The translations under genes were made by a program, and so were the position numbers. Shown piece by piece: positions 22,612 through 35,220 of a stretch of 64,000 nucleotides of DNA; positions within the stretch are counted from its first letter, which is position 1, and each line of letters opens with the position of its first letter. The notes beneath the pieces are model-generated. The model was not told the DNA's origin and did no database searches. It saw only the letters and a program-made list of their open reading frames with translations. The stretch is taken from positions 310,001-374,000 of the forward strand of contig JAIXMQ010000013.1 of the NCBI GenBank assembly GCA_025716855.1, given 5' to 3'. This stretch comes from Pilaira anomala. Lineage: Eukaryota > Mucoromycota > Mucoromycetes > Mucorales > Mucoraceae.

Positions 22612-23421
22612 ATGGCGAGTACAAAAATATTGGTAAATCCCCCTTTTTTTTTGACATTTTAACAAAAATAACTTACAAAAAAAAAAAAAAAAAGCTTGTT
22701 GGCTTAGGTAATGCTATTTTACCAAACACAAGACACAATGTAGGTATGATGGCCATTGATGCTATTGCAAAATCGTTGAATTTGGCCTGGAGCCAAAACC
22801 GTACCTGGAAATCAGACGTGACGGAAACAACTGTTCGAACCGAGAATTCAAAAGAATATCAAATTACATTTTTAAAGCCTAGAGAATTAATGAATATAAG
22901 TGGATCTTGTGTAGCTAAAGCAGGTAACAATAATAATAATAATAATAATAAATACATTAAAAAAAAAAAAAAAAAAGTTTAACATGTGTGTGTATGTAGT
23001 CAAGGAGCTTGCAATTCCATTAAATAATTTATATATATTTCATGACGATATGCAAAGAGATTTAGGCAAAGTGAATTTAAAGGGAAATGGATCAGCAAAT
23101 GGACATAATGGTATTAAATCAGTCATTAAAAGTTTAAGAAGTGAAGAGTTCAAAAGGGTTCGGATCGGTATTGGACGTCCACCCGCAAACATTGACGATC
23201 GGTCTTATCAAATCGTTGCTAAATTTGTATTAAGTAAATTTACACCAAACGAAATACAACAGTTAGAAAAATCAGTTTATCCAATGTGGACTCAACAAGG
23301 TGGATTGGAATTATTATGTGAAAAGGGTGAATTATTAAAAGAACCAAAGAAAAAGAATAAAAAAAGAAAAGTAACACAAGAACAATCAGCAGAACCAAAT
23401 TGCGTAAAAGCATGCATTTAG
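22612..23421 (+). CDS. PTH1: Peptidyl-tRNA hydrolase (bacterial Pth/PTH1 type)
   Basis: Releases tRNA from peptidyl-tRNA that has dropped off the ribosome; in eukaryotes this bacterial-type enzyme usually serves mitochondria. Three exons (22612-22632, 22695-22923, 23000-23421) give 223 residues. Splicing of the seven-codon first exon restores KILLVGLGNAILPNTRHNVG, whose Asn and His belong to the active site. KPRELMNISG and FHDDMQRDLGKVNLKGNGSA (the conserved D and the GSAxGHNG segment) follow. The C-terminus is extended by a Lys-rich tail (KKKNKKRK) that may bind RNA or act as a nuclear signal. An (AAT)n tract lies in intron 2. Confidence 0.95.
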
Positions 23422-23457
23422 TCATAATAATAAAAGCTAGAGTCATCTTATCAGATC

Positions 23458-23489
<32 letters not shown>

Positions 23490-23588
23490 AAAGGGAGATA
23501 AAAAAAAATCAATTTTTTTATTTTTCTTCTTTTTTCTTTTACATACCCTCTTTTCCTTTTTCATTTCTATCACTACATATATAAAGGA

Positions 23589-25466
23589 ATGAATCAGGAA
23601 ACAACGCCTTTGATAAATAAAGATTGTTGTTCGGAACAAGAAGGTTGTTGCAGATATAATAAAGACAAAACAGTTACACCAACCACTACACCAACCGCTA
23701 CATCACTCTACATTCCTAATGACGACAATGACACTACATGTCAACTATCAAATCAACCTTGGAAATATAAAAGCGTAGCCCTATTATGCGCATTATTCTT
23801 GGCAGGTAAATAAATTGAGAGAAATAAGTTAAAGATACAATGACATTGATAAAAAAAAAAAAAAAAGTTGGCAGTCATTTTGCAGCCCATACATTAGGTG
23901 CAATGAAATCCACAATTAAAAAAGTAAAACAAAACAGAATTATTTATTTATTTATATATAATTTGTTTACGTAAATATGACTTTAGGAGTACGGTATTAG
24001 TAATTCGCAGTATGGAGTACTTCAGTCCAGTGTTTCTATTGTAAATACGATATTACCTTTAATTGGTGGTATCTTTATAGATGCATTTGGTACCATACCC
24101 GGATCTATTTTAACTACAGTATTAATTGCATCCGGTAACATTCTAGTAGCTGCTTCTACCTCTACCGCTAATCTATCCATGATGATATTTGGTCGGATAT
24201 TGTATGGTATTGGTAGTGGTACAGTAGTCATTGTACAAGAAACAATTCTTAGTCAATGGTTCCAAGGTAGAAGCCTTGCTGCTGTGATCGCTCTGATGAT
24301 GACCGTCAGCCGACTTGTAAGTAATACCATCTATTTTATAAATTTTTCATCAACTGATACTTTGGCTTTGTTTTTTTTCTTTTAGTCCTCTTTTGCTGCC
24401 CAAGCTATTGTAGTACCAATTGCTAATTGGTCCGGATGGTACGGTTATGGTTTCTGGGTGAGTTGAAGTCAGAAATATATAAATATATTTTACTTACATA
24501 GCTACTACCATTAGTTTTCTGCTTTATTATGTATCTTTTCTCTATTGATTAATTTAGTATATATTGTTTTGTTAAAGAATGTATCTACATTATCAGATCA
24601 AAAGAAATGTCAAGTTCAACGTAATGTAATTAAGCGTAAAAAATCATTTAGTTGGTCTAAATTAATGTATCTGCCTCATTCCTATTGGTTGATTGCGAGC
24701 ATGGAATTTCTATTAGGTGGTGCCTGGGGTTGTTTCTTACATATCAATAGTGAATATGTTAAATTTCAATTTGGTTACAATGATAGTAAGGCAGCAGCTG
24801 TGGCAAGTGTAGCTCAAGTTGCACCTATCTTTTTGATGCCATTTTTAGGTTTATTTGTTGATCGTTATGGTAAACGTACATGGATGAGTAAGTAGTAGCA
24901 CCTGTATAAATTATATTTATATATAAAAAAAAAAAAAAAATTAACATAATTTTTTTTTTCAAGTGATATGCAGTGGAGCAACATTCTTGATATCCCTTTT
25001 ATTATTACAATACACTAAACTGAATCCAATGTTGGGTATGATTAGTTTTAGTGTAAGTTTGGCACTGGGACCTGTAGCGCTGGTATCATCTATTCCAGTG
25101 ATTTTACCACTTTCATTAGTTGGTACAGGTATGGGATTAGTTAAATCATGTACAAATGTTGGAGCATCCTTGTTTGATATTATCTCTGGATTATTACAAG
25201 ATGGAGATACACATAGAGGATATAAAGGCGTAATAGAATTCTTTATAATGATTGGCATCTTATCCATTCTATCTGGTGTAACATTATTCATTTTGGACCG
25301 AACCATCTATGGTAATATATTGGATGCTGGTAAAAAATCTGTTATACGAGTTGGGGATAAAAGATATTTATTGAATCGAAAACTAAAGATAAATTATCTT
25401 TATGGTGGAATTTATGTTTTACTTGTCATAACAAGTTGGATTTTATTCTTTAGATTTATTTTTTAA
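23589..25466 (+). CDS. Major facilitator superfamily transporter (MFSD1-like)
   Basis: A 516-residue, 12-helix-type transporter in six exons (23589-23805, 23868-23923, 23987-24316, 24386-24457, 24515-24887, 24964-25466). The N-terminal tail is Cys/Thr-rich and starts MNQETTPLINKDCCSEQEGC; the acidic dileucine-like TTPLI resembles lysosome/vacuole sorting signals. The first helices read GSHFAAHTLGAMKSTIKKEY and then GISNSQYGVLQSSVSIVNTI, a pattern shared with MFSD1-type lysosomal transporters. The loop 2-3 motif FIDAFG and the repeat motif FVDRYGKR support MFS. Whether it moves dipeptides, as reported for animal MFSD1, is inference. Its stop is 32 bp from the opposing MADS-box stop. Confidence 0.85.
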
Positions 25467-25498
25467 AAAAAATAAAATAAAAATCCCTCCCCCCCTTA

Positions 25499-26141
25499 TT
25501 ATTTTTTAACACCTCTTCTTTGTTCTTCCTTAATATCTTGTCTCGATGCGTTACCGGGTTGCCAAAATCCAGGTCCTTGTGGTCCTGGTGGTCCCTGTGC
25601 TTGTTGAGGTGGTTGTTGATGAGGCATATAATGTTGTTGTCCGTTACCATAGTAACCAGGTTGAGGCATTTGTCCATAAGCTGCTTGTTGTGGTTGTTGT
25701 TGAGGTGATTGACCATACCCTCCACTTGCTCCAGCAGGTGCATTTGTTGTATTTGGACCTGGTGCCATATTATAACTAGGATAATTATTATTTGGTTGTG
25801 GGGGATAGTTTTGGTTGCTATAACCACCACTTGGATTATAAGGTTGTGTTGGTTGTTGTTGTTGTTGTTGTTGCTGTTGTTGAGCTTGTTGTTGTTGTTG
25901 GGCTTGTTGTTGTTGTTGGGCTTGTTGTTGTTGGGCTTGTTGTTGTTGTTGAACTTGTTGAGCCTGTTGTTGTTGAGCAGGAGGAGGTGGAGGAGGAAGT
26001 ACGGGTGCTTCTACCTTCTTTTCTTCATAAGCTACCAACTTCTTATCTTCAACTTGAGGGGATCCACTGTAAGACGCGTCACCAGCCTGTGATAATCATG
26101 ATATATAACAAAGAAATTAAATAATCTATTTTTTTTTCCTC

Positions 26142-26177
<36 letters not shown>

Positions 26178-26545
26178 TCGACCGACATGGGATCAGGTGC
26201 ATTTAAACAAGCTTGAATAAGGTTTTTTCCTTCAGGTTTAGTTACAATAGGTTGTAACTTGACAGTGGTAAAAGTATAAACGAGACCAGTTTCCGAAACA
26301 ACAAGTAGTAAGACTTGAGTTCCTGTCAAGGTACTAAGTTCATAAGCCTTCTTCATGATACCAGCTTTTCTTTTAGAAAAAGTTATATGTCTACGATTTT
26401 TATCTTCAATATACTCAATCTTGATCTTTCTTCTACCAGAACGTCTAGCTGGTTTTTCTACCTCAGAGTCTTCACCAGCAGATTCCGTTGGGTCATCATA
26501 CGGTTTATTCTCTTGTTGTCTTGTATCAGTCAAGTCTGGGTTCAT
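25499..26545 (-). CDS. MADS-box transcription factor (SRF/MCM1 type)
   Basis: A 318-residue factor in two exons (26545-26177, 26086-25499). The MADS domain (residues ~37-94) contains GRRKIKIEYIEDKNRRHITF followed by SKRKAGIMKKAYELSTLTGT, then LLLVVSETGLVYTFTT. This is the type I SRF/MCM1 form, which binds CC(A/T)6GG boxes as a dimer. The N-terminus is acidic. The second exon begins after a T-tract intron and encodes a Pro run (PPPPPPP), then a long Gln-rich region of QQ/QA repeats, then a Gly/Pro/Tyr/Asn-rich tail ending GVKK, the usual architecture of an activation region. MCM1-type factors control mating, cell-cycle and metabolic genes in fungi; the specific role is not visible. Confidence 0.95.
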
Positions 26546-28032
26546 TTTTTTTTATAGTAATTTTTTTTTTTTTTATTTTATTTCCAATTATGAAAGAAAA
26601 AAAGAACGGGGAGTTACCAAATTCAGTGAGTTAAAAAAAAAAAGAGTTAAAAAAGAAGGGGGTTGTGGGGGGCGAGATAAATAAACTAAAAAAAAAAAAA
26701 AAAAAAAAGAAATGTGTGAGATTTCTGTTGGTGCAAGTCACAAATAATATATATTTTTTTTTTTTTTTTCCTTTGTTCTACAGGTATATAAATTTATAAG
26801 CCGAAATATATATACTCATCTTTTTTTTGAAAAAGAAAGAAACTAAATTTTAATCAATCATGTAAATGCATATATACATTTGTATATATTTATACATGTC
26901 TTTATATAGAGGGTTCTATTTGGGTTTAAACCTCCGTTTTTGGAATTAATGTCATGCAAATCAGGAACTTAAATAAGTCCAACTGCAAGTGATAATGAAA
27001 AGCCACACCTTTTTCGTAACCTATTCGCCGCCGCTGAACCTTATTCAGGCAAAAGCCTATGCCGAATTTCCCAAAATGAAAAGCATTACTGTTTGTCGGT
27101 TCCCCTCTTTTTTTTTTTTTTTTTTAATGAGGGAAGTAAAAGAGCACTATAATTTCTTTTAGTGCATATCTGGACCATCATGCAGAATAATTAATTCTTT
27201 ATGAATTTTTTCCCCATTCCATGTAAAATTATCGCTTTAATGCAGATTAACTAATAGTATTTTACCAGTCAATCTTTTTGGAAAATTCGAAAACTTTAAC
27301 TTGTTCTATTCCATATTTGATTTTGTTCTTTTCATGCATACTAATAAATAAACACTTTTACTATCATCGTACAAAAAAAAAAAAAAAAAAAAAAAAAAAA
27401 TAGGATCAATTTTTCAACCAGCGTGCTTTATGAGATTTATCATGCTGGTTTATTATCTAAAAATTCTAAGGATGCTCTCAAATAATCAACTGGTTATGAC
27501 GAGGATATATTTGGGTTATAGTTTTTATATATATACATACAATCGTCCCGAGAAAAACCATGTGATTTGTATAGAAAGCCGCAATACAAAGAAGTACTGG
27601 TATACATGTACAATTGAATCAAAGCAGTTGCCATTTGCGTTCATAGAAACGTTTGTGTTAGCCGTCTAGCATCGTCTATAATATAAGTAATGCATTTTGG
27701 AACGGGTTGATCCCAATCCGCTTCTTTTGTTCGTAAAATAAGGTCACCCAAGTAAATGAATGAATGTATGTACATACATACATAAATCTTATTATAAAAT
27801 GACTTTTGTTTTTTGGTGATCGAATTTGTTTTTACTTTTAGGCCATATGTGGTTTTAGGTAATTCTTTATAAAAGAAGCATTTATAACCAATAATTGAAA
27901 AATAAACTAATAAGCGGTGGTAAATGTTTCACGATTTTAAACTTTTATGTTACACGTCTGAGAAAAAGTTTAAATTTTCGCATACGTGTCCCTATTTTCA
28001 CTTTTTTTTTTTTTTCTTGCTTAAACAAAAAA
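26546..28032. other. Divergent intergenic region, MADS-box / TPP II
   Basis: About 1.5 kb between divergent genes, so it should carry both promoters. It has many homopolymer tracts (A runs at 26689-26709 and 27373-27401, T runs at 26754-26770 and 27111-27125) and a short less A+T-biased patch at 27019-27080. Open frames within it look like chance, and no RNA gene was recognised. Confidence 0.5.
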
Positions 28033-31000
28033 ATGTCTTCGAAACCGATTCAAGAATATCCTGTTCATGGCCTTATGCCAAAGCAAGATACACAAGCTGC
28101 CAGCTTTATCAAAAAGTTTCCAAAGTATGACGGAAGGGACACTGTTATTGCTATTCTCGATACAGGTAAATTAAAAGAAAATTCACGAACTTTTTTTTTT
28201 TTTTTTTTGTAATGAGCAACTAAATACTCTTTTTTTTTTTTTTTTTTTTTTTTTTACTGTAGGTGTTGATCCTGGTGCAGCTGGTATGCAGGTAAAAAAA
28301 GGAAAAAAAAAAGAAAAAAGAAAATACAAACTTCAAAAAACTCTTATTAACGCTTTATATGTATAGGTTACAACTGACGGTAAACCTAAAATGATTGATA
28401 TTGTTGATTGTACTGGTGGAGGTAAAAAATAAATAAATAAATAAAAAAATACACATACATTCATAGAATAAAAATTAATCAGAATAAAAATCTCAGGTGA
28501 TGTTGAAACTACCAAGATTGTAAAGGCCACAACAACAGAGGATGGTGTAAAATCAATTGAAGGTTTAAGTGGTCGAAAGTTGATTTTGGGCGATTGGACT
28601 AACCCTAGCAATGAATACCGTATTGGTCTTAAACGTGCATACGAATTATTTCCAAACGATTTGAAGAGCAGAATTAAATCTGTAAGTCATGATTTTTTCC
28701 TATAATAATGATAATCATCCTATACTTACCCTCAATCAATTCAGGAACGTCGCCAAAACTATATTAAAAAACAATCTCATCTTTTAAGTGAAGCCCAAAC
28801 ACGTCTTGCTGAATATATCAAAAAGGAAGATAAAGATGAAACTGAAAAGGCTGAATTAGAAGCTCGAGTAGAAGCATTAAAAGATTTAAACCAAAATTAT
28901 GAGGATCCTGGTATCATTTTTGATTGTGTTGTCTTTTTTGATGGTAAAGATTGGAGAGCTGTTATTGATATCAATGAAGATGGTGACTTGAGAGGTAAGA
29001 AAAAAGAAAAGTCTCATTAAAATAAATACATACTAAAAGAACTTTATGTAATAGAACAACCTTGTTTGACTGATTATCGTAAAGAATTGAAATACCATAC
29101 ATTTGGAAAGGCTGATTTACTTAATTTCTCGGTTAATATTTATAACAATGGTGATATTCTTAGGTAAATTCATATTATCATCTTTATTTTTATTTATCTC
29201 TTTTTTTTTTTAATAACCATTCTATATAGTATTGTCACGTTAGCTGGAAGTCATGGTACACATGTTGCTGGAATTACAGCAGCCAATTTCCCCGATGAAC
29301 CGGCATTAAATGGTGTAAGTAAAATAAGAATATTCTACCTAAAAAGGAGAAAACAAAAGTGAGAGAGAGAGAGAGAGAGAGAGAGAAACTTAAAAAAAAA
29401 ATGCATTAGGTCGCACCTGGTGCACAAATTGTATCACTTCGTATTGGTGACTCTCGTTTAGGCTCAATGGAAACAGGACCTGGTTTAACTCGTGCTGCCA
29501 CTCATTTAGCTATGCATAAAGTAGATTTAGCCAACATGTCTTATGGTGAATCCAGTAGTCTTCCTACTGATGGACATTTCATTAAATTATTAGCAAATGA
29601 AGCAATTGGTAAATCAGGTTGTATCTTTGTCACAAGTGCTGGTAATGATGGTCCTTGTTATAGTTCTATTGGTGCACCAGCTGGTATGGATGAAAGCTTT
29701 ATTACTGTAGGCGCTTATGTCAAACATGCTCAAATGCAAGCTGAATATGCTTTACTTGAATCTGTCACTGAACGTCCATATACTTGGTCTTCTCGTGGTC
29801 CTAGTTCAGATGGTTATCATGGTGTTGATATTTATGCACCTGGTAGTGCTATTACAAGTGTACCTGTTTATGTGTTGAACAAGCTTGATTTAAAGAATGG
29901 TACCAGTATGTCTAGGTAAGTTTTTATACATACATGTATATATATCAAAACTAATCATCATGATAATACAGTCCCAATGCTTGTGGTTGTATTGCATTAC
30001 TTGTTTCTGCACTTAAGGCAGAAAAACAAGAATATACACCTTATAGATTGAAGAACGCAGTTGTTCAAACTGGTAAATCCGTTGAAGACCCTCTTGGTGT
30101 TGGATTTATTCAAGTAGATAAAGCATGGGAATACCTTGATAATTATAAAGAAAGCAAGGACTTGGACTTATTATTCAAGGTAACAGTTCAAAAGGGAGGT
30201 AATAAACGTGGTGTGTATCTTCGTGAATTAGATGAAGTAAGTCAAATCCAATACATTACAACCAAGGTTCAACCCAACTTTATGGGAGAAAGTGATCCAG
30301 AGAGTCCTAAATACAATCAAGCAAAATTCGATTATGATGTTCGTGTCGCACTTGTTTCCACCGATTCTTGGATTACAGTACCAGATTACGTTTATCTTCA
30401 TTCAAGTGGAAACGCATTTCAAATTAAAGTAGATCCTACTGCACTTTCAGAAAGTAAGTTTCATTTTGGTCAAGTACTTGGGTATGATACATCCGCACCT
30501 GAACGTGGACCATTATTCCGTATTCCAGTATCTGTTGTTAAACCTACAAGTCCATCTCAAGGATACATTCAGTACAAGAATGTGGAATATGGACCTGGTG
30601 ATATCATTCGTCGTTTTGTTCAAGTACCTGAGGGTGCTACTAGTTGTGACTTAACTATCAAGGCTCGTGCTCCTGGTACAGATACTGCACCTGCAAGATT
30701 CATGCTTCATTTACTTCAATTAGTTCCTCAACAAAATCATAAAGATAAACATACTTATACATTCATGTTGGGTAGTGGTTCTTATGGTGATCCTCATTCT
30801 GATGAGCAAGTGATTAAGAAATCTTTCTCTGTTCGTGGTGGATTAAATCTTGAAGTATGTCTTGCTCAATTCTGGTCTGGTCTTGGAAGACATGCGATTG
30901 ACTTGAGTCTTAGTTTCCATGGTGTTCAAATTACGGGTGGTAACCTTGCAAATGGACAAGGTATGATTCGTTTGGAACCTCAATTGACTCGATTGGATAT

Positions 31001-32459
31001 CTCTAGTCCTGTACGCAGAGAAGATAACTTGAATGTAAATGTTGCCTTTAAAAAGTTACGCAAGTATTATCGTCCCACTCAAGCAGAGATTACTCCTATG
31101 AGTCCAGATCGTGATTTATTACCTAGTACAAGACTCATGTATCAGTTAATCTTGACTTATAATATCAAGATTGATGCTGCTACTGTCATTACTGCACGTT
31201 TCCCAACGATCATGAATCAATTATACGAACATTTCTTGGCCGGTGTATTTGGTATTATTTATGATACCAATAAAAAGGTAGTTAGTTACTTGGACGTTTT
31301 TGATCATGATCTCAATTTAAGTCAAAAGGGTGATTATACAATTATGCTTCAACTTTCTACTGAAAATGAAAGTGCGCTTGAAAAGTTGAAAGATACTATT
31401 TTGGAATTAGATTCGGATTTAAAGACCGTTAATTTTAAGACATTTCAAAAGATTGCTGACGCTTATACCAAGAATGCTTCTACTTTAAGTAAATTTGCTT
31501 TAGAACGTAAAGATCTCAAGGTATTTTATGTTGCTCCTCCTACTGGTAAGGATGCTTTACCCAAGGAAGTCAAGGCAGGTGATGCTCTTGTTGGTTCATT
31601 AACCTTTATGAGTGGAATCGATGGTGGACAATACAATGTCTTGTATACCGTACCTCCTCTTCTTACTGAATCTAACTCTAGTAAATCTGATGAAAAGAAG
31701 CCTACAGATGAAGAACTTGACCAAAAGTTAAAGGATGCTACTCGTGATCTTCAACTCTCTTATCTCAAGAAATTCACTGCAGATTCTGCTGCTTACAAGG
31801 AATTATTAAGTAATATCGAAGCAAGTTATCCTAATGATATTGCATTATTGGAATTCAAGATGAATGCTCTTTGGACTGCTTCAGCAGGCAAGAGCTCGGT
31901 TGATAATTTATTAAAACCAGGTCAATTAACTGAATCTGAAGCCAATGAGATTATCAAGACAGCTGACAGTATCCTTGCTAAATTTGATCAACGTGAACTT
32001 TTGGAATTCTATGGTCGTAAAAAACCTGAAGATGAATCTACAGAAGAAAAAGAAAAGCGTAAAGAAAATGATAATAACAAGAAACAACTTGTAAATGCAC
32101 TCAAGAATAAGGTCATGGCTTATGCCGCAATTTTGGATAAAGAAAAGCATCGAGAAGAATTCGATGTTGCTTATAAAGAGTTACAACAATGGTCTTCAGA
32201 TGATAGTTCAAGTAACTTGGCTTCTTTATTAGTTAAAGTTAAATCTGAGCGCGAAGCTGGTCATCTTGGTTTAGCTCTCAAGGTAGTTCAAAAGTATCTT
32301 TCGGATGCCTCTTTAACCACTGAAACAAAACAAGATGTTGGTAAGGTTTGGTCTGTACGTAATGATCTTTTGAAAGAACTTGAATGGTCTTTATGGGCAG
32401 AGTATGATAGTAAATGGAATTTGATTAGACAGCCTCCTTATGGATACGCTTTGTTTTAA
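28033..32459 (+). CDS. TPP2: Tripeptidyl-peptidase II (subtilisin-like serine protease)
   Basis: A giant cytosolic exopeptidase that removes tripeptides from N-termini downstream of the proteasome. Nine exons (28033-28165, 28263-28291, 28367-28421, 28497-28681, 28745-28994, 29055-29163, 29230-29314, 29410-29915, 29972-32459) give 1,279 residues, the expected size. The catalytic triad is visible: D43 in [14 protein letters not shown]262 in GSHGTHVAG and S448 in NGTSMSSPNACG, with the oxyanion Asn in SAGNDGPCY. The large DT/H insertion between D and H is typical of TPP II. The start [20 protein letters not shown] fits the family. The last exon codes the long C-terminal helical and beta regions. 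A (GA)n tract lies in intron 7. Confidence 0.97.
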
Positions 32460-32679
32460 ATAAATAGTTTTGTGTAAATCTTTTTTTTTTTTTTTTTCAT
32501 GCATTATTCATCATTGTAACAACAACCCAATGAAATTCGTTTTGATATCGCGTCATTTCTCTTGTCAGTTTGCGAAAATCTGAGAAAGAAAATCAGAATC
32601 TATTTTTTTTTTTTTTTTTTTGATAATTGTATTGTATTTTTTTGTTTCTTTTGGTTCATTAAACCAATTTTTTTTTTCA

Positions 32680-34455
32680 ATGAAGTCTACATTAACATTA
32701 GCTCGCTCAACATGTGCTCAAGTTCTAAAGAGAACAACTATTAAACCTTTAGGAAGTATAGCTTATAGAAGTAATATTAAAAAGAAAAAGAAAGAAAGAG
32801 AACATAGTATTAAAAGTGATCTATTATTTTAGGTCTTCATCAACAACCCAGTTTAAAGACGACTGCATGTAACGTAGAGAACTCAGCAACTTCTTCAAAC
32901 CCACCTTTATCTTTCCCCTGTATCGATAAAATGGAATCCCGTACATTAGAACTTGACAGCGGACCTGAACCAAGTTATGATAATATTGTTACTGGATATG
33001 AAAAATTTGAATATCCTTACCCCTTTTTACTTGATCATGGTGGTATTTTACCAAAGATTGATATTGCCTATGAATCATGGGGTACATTAAATGAGAAAAA
33101 GGATAATGCCATCTTGATCCATACTGGTCTCTCTGCATCTTCTCATGCTAAATCTCATGCAAAGAATACAAAACCAGGTTGGTGGGAAAACTTTATCGGT
33201 CCTGGTGCACATATTGATACAAATAAATTCTTCGTCATTTGTACTAATGCAATTGGTGGTTGCTATGGCTCCACAGGTCCTAGCTCAATTGATCCTGCTG
33301 ATGGTGAACGTTATGCTACTCGTTTTCCTATCATTACTGTATTTGATATGGTGCGTGCTCAATTCAAGTTATTAGACCATCTTGGTATTGATAAATTACA
33401 TGCAAGTGTAGGTAGTAGTATGGGAGGTATGCAGGTAAAAATAAAAATAAAAAAATGTGCTCATATAAAATATGTTATTAACATATTATAAAAAGTCAAT
33501 TGCTGCTGCAAAACTTTATCCTGATCGTGTGAAAAGACTTGTTACAATTTCCGCTTGTGCTCGTTCTCAGCCTTATTCAATTGCCCTTCGTCATACCCAA
33601 CGTCAAGTTTTAATGGCTGATCCTAACTGGAATAAAGGATTTTATTATAAAGGGATTCCTCCTCATGTAGGAATGAAGGTAATATTGAATTGTATTTAAG
33701 AGGGAGAATAACTTTTTACTTACTTTTTTTTTTTAAAAAAAAAAAAAAAGCTTGCAAGAGAAATTGCTACTATTAGTTATCGTTCTGGACCTGAATGGGA
33801 ACTTCGCTTTGGCCGTAAAAGATCCAACGAGCATCAATCACCTGCTTTATGTCCAGATTTCCTTATTGAAACCTATTTGGATCACCAAGGTGAAAGATTT
33901 TGTTTACAATACGACCCTAATTCACTTTTATACATTTCCAAAGCAATGGATATGTTTGATATGTCACGTTCAGAAACAGATAAATTACAAAGACAAAGAC
34001 AGCATAATTTACCCAAAATTGAACGAATTTTAAAACATCGTCAACAACTTGAACGTCCGGATGAAGAAGATTCTCGTATTATGGCTGAAGCATGCAGATC
34101 TGTTATTGGAACTCAATCAGCATTAGAAGGAAAAGAAGAGGAAGTAACTGAACCTGAAAGAAATAAAAAGGGTAGATTATCTACTCTTTCATCTGATCCT
34201 GCTACACAAGATTTAGTTGAAGGTATGAAGGGAATTAATATGCCTACTCTGGTTTTAGGTGTACAATCAGATATCTTGTTCCCTGTTTGGCAACAAAAAG
34301 AAATTGCTGAATGTCTTCGTGCCTCTGGAAATAATCGTGTTACTTACTACGAATTAGATGCCATGTTTGGTCACGATACCTTCTTGATTGACCGTGTTAG
34401 TGTTGGAGGTGCTATCAAGGGTCACTTGGAACTATTAGAAGATGAAACTGTTTAG
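32680..34455 (+). CDS. Serine/homoserine O-acyltransferase, Cys2/CysA-like, probably mitochondrial
   Basis: An alpha/beta-hydrolase-fold acyltransferase of the homoserine O-acetyltransferase family, 526 residues in four exons (32680-32770, 32833-33434, 33496-33678, 33751-34455). The nucleophile is S226 in [11 protein letters not shown], and the acid and base are in [11 protein letters not shown] and [10 protein letters not shown]. Blocks [37 protein letters not shown] and [18 protein letters not shown] resemble the fungal branch described as serine O-succinyl/acetyltransferase (S. pombe Cys2, Aspergillus CysA) more than Met2. If so, it makes the O-acyl-serine used for cysteine. The first ~35 residues are basic and Ser/Thr/Leu-rich without acids ([20 protein letters not shown]), like a mitochondrial presequence. 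The choice between serine and homoserine as substrate is inferred from resemblance. Confidence 0.88.
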
Positions 34456-35177
34456 ATAATCATCATGTACAGCTTTTTTTTTTCTGTTTTTCTTTATTGT
34501 ATTTTTATATTATTATTATTCTTCATCATGTATTACCATCTTTCTTTTTTTTTTGTAATTTTCCAATAAATAAAAAAGTTTATTAGTAGATACATATGAG
34601 TATATACCCTACTTGTGCCTTACAATCGAAATGGCATTTTGGTAAAAAGTTAACCCAACGTGCTCCACTAACGAATGAGCTCATTTGCATTATATACATC
34701 AGCATCGTTAAGCCGGAAAAAAAAAGGGTAAAGCTTTAGCTTATGATTTCCAATGATATTTTTTCTAGAACAGACCGACACAAAAAGACATAAATGGGAT
34801 GGCACCTTATTTGCATTATCTCTACTTATTAGTAGGTTATAAAATAAACATTTTAATAAAAACCTGACATATCTTCATAATAATATACATGTTTAACATT
34901 GACATCTTTTTTACCGTACTACTTTTTTTCTCTGCCCAAGAACATTTCTCCCTGTACTTTTCATTCATTTTTAAATTTATACTCTTTGACTGAAACTCTC
35001 TCAATTTAAAAATAAGATATTTAAATAGGAATTTTTATTTTTAAATAGAACAGTGCATTATTAAGATAGAAAAGTGTATCATTTTATGATGCGGCCTTGG
35101 ATAATTTCACTTTCTTTTTACCGTGTTTTTTATTTTTCTGCCCCCAGAAACATTTCCGGTTCATCAATTTCCGCCTA

Positions 35178-35179
<2 letters not shown>
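34456..35179. other. Intergenic with a degenerate direct repeat
   Basis: About 720 bases between the acyltransferase and the large inverted-repeat structure. Two similar stretches occur at ~34910-34965 and ~35108-35175 (both with TTTTTACCGT followed by TCTGCCC..GAA and ACATTTC), a diverged direct repeat. No coding sequence is recognised. Confidence 0.45.

Positions 35180-35220
<41 letters not shown>

Noticed and set aside
27430..27669. 79-codon frame between the MADS-box and TPP II genes
   Set aside because: No domain, no splice partners, located in a divergent promoter region; likely chance.
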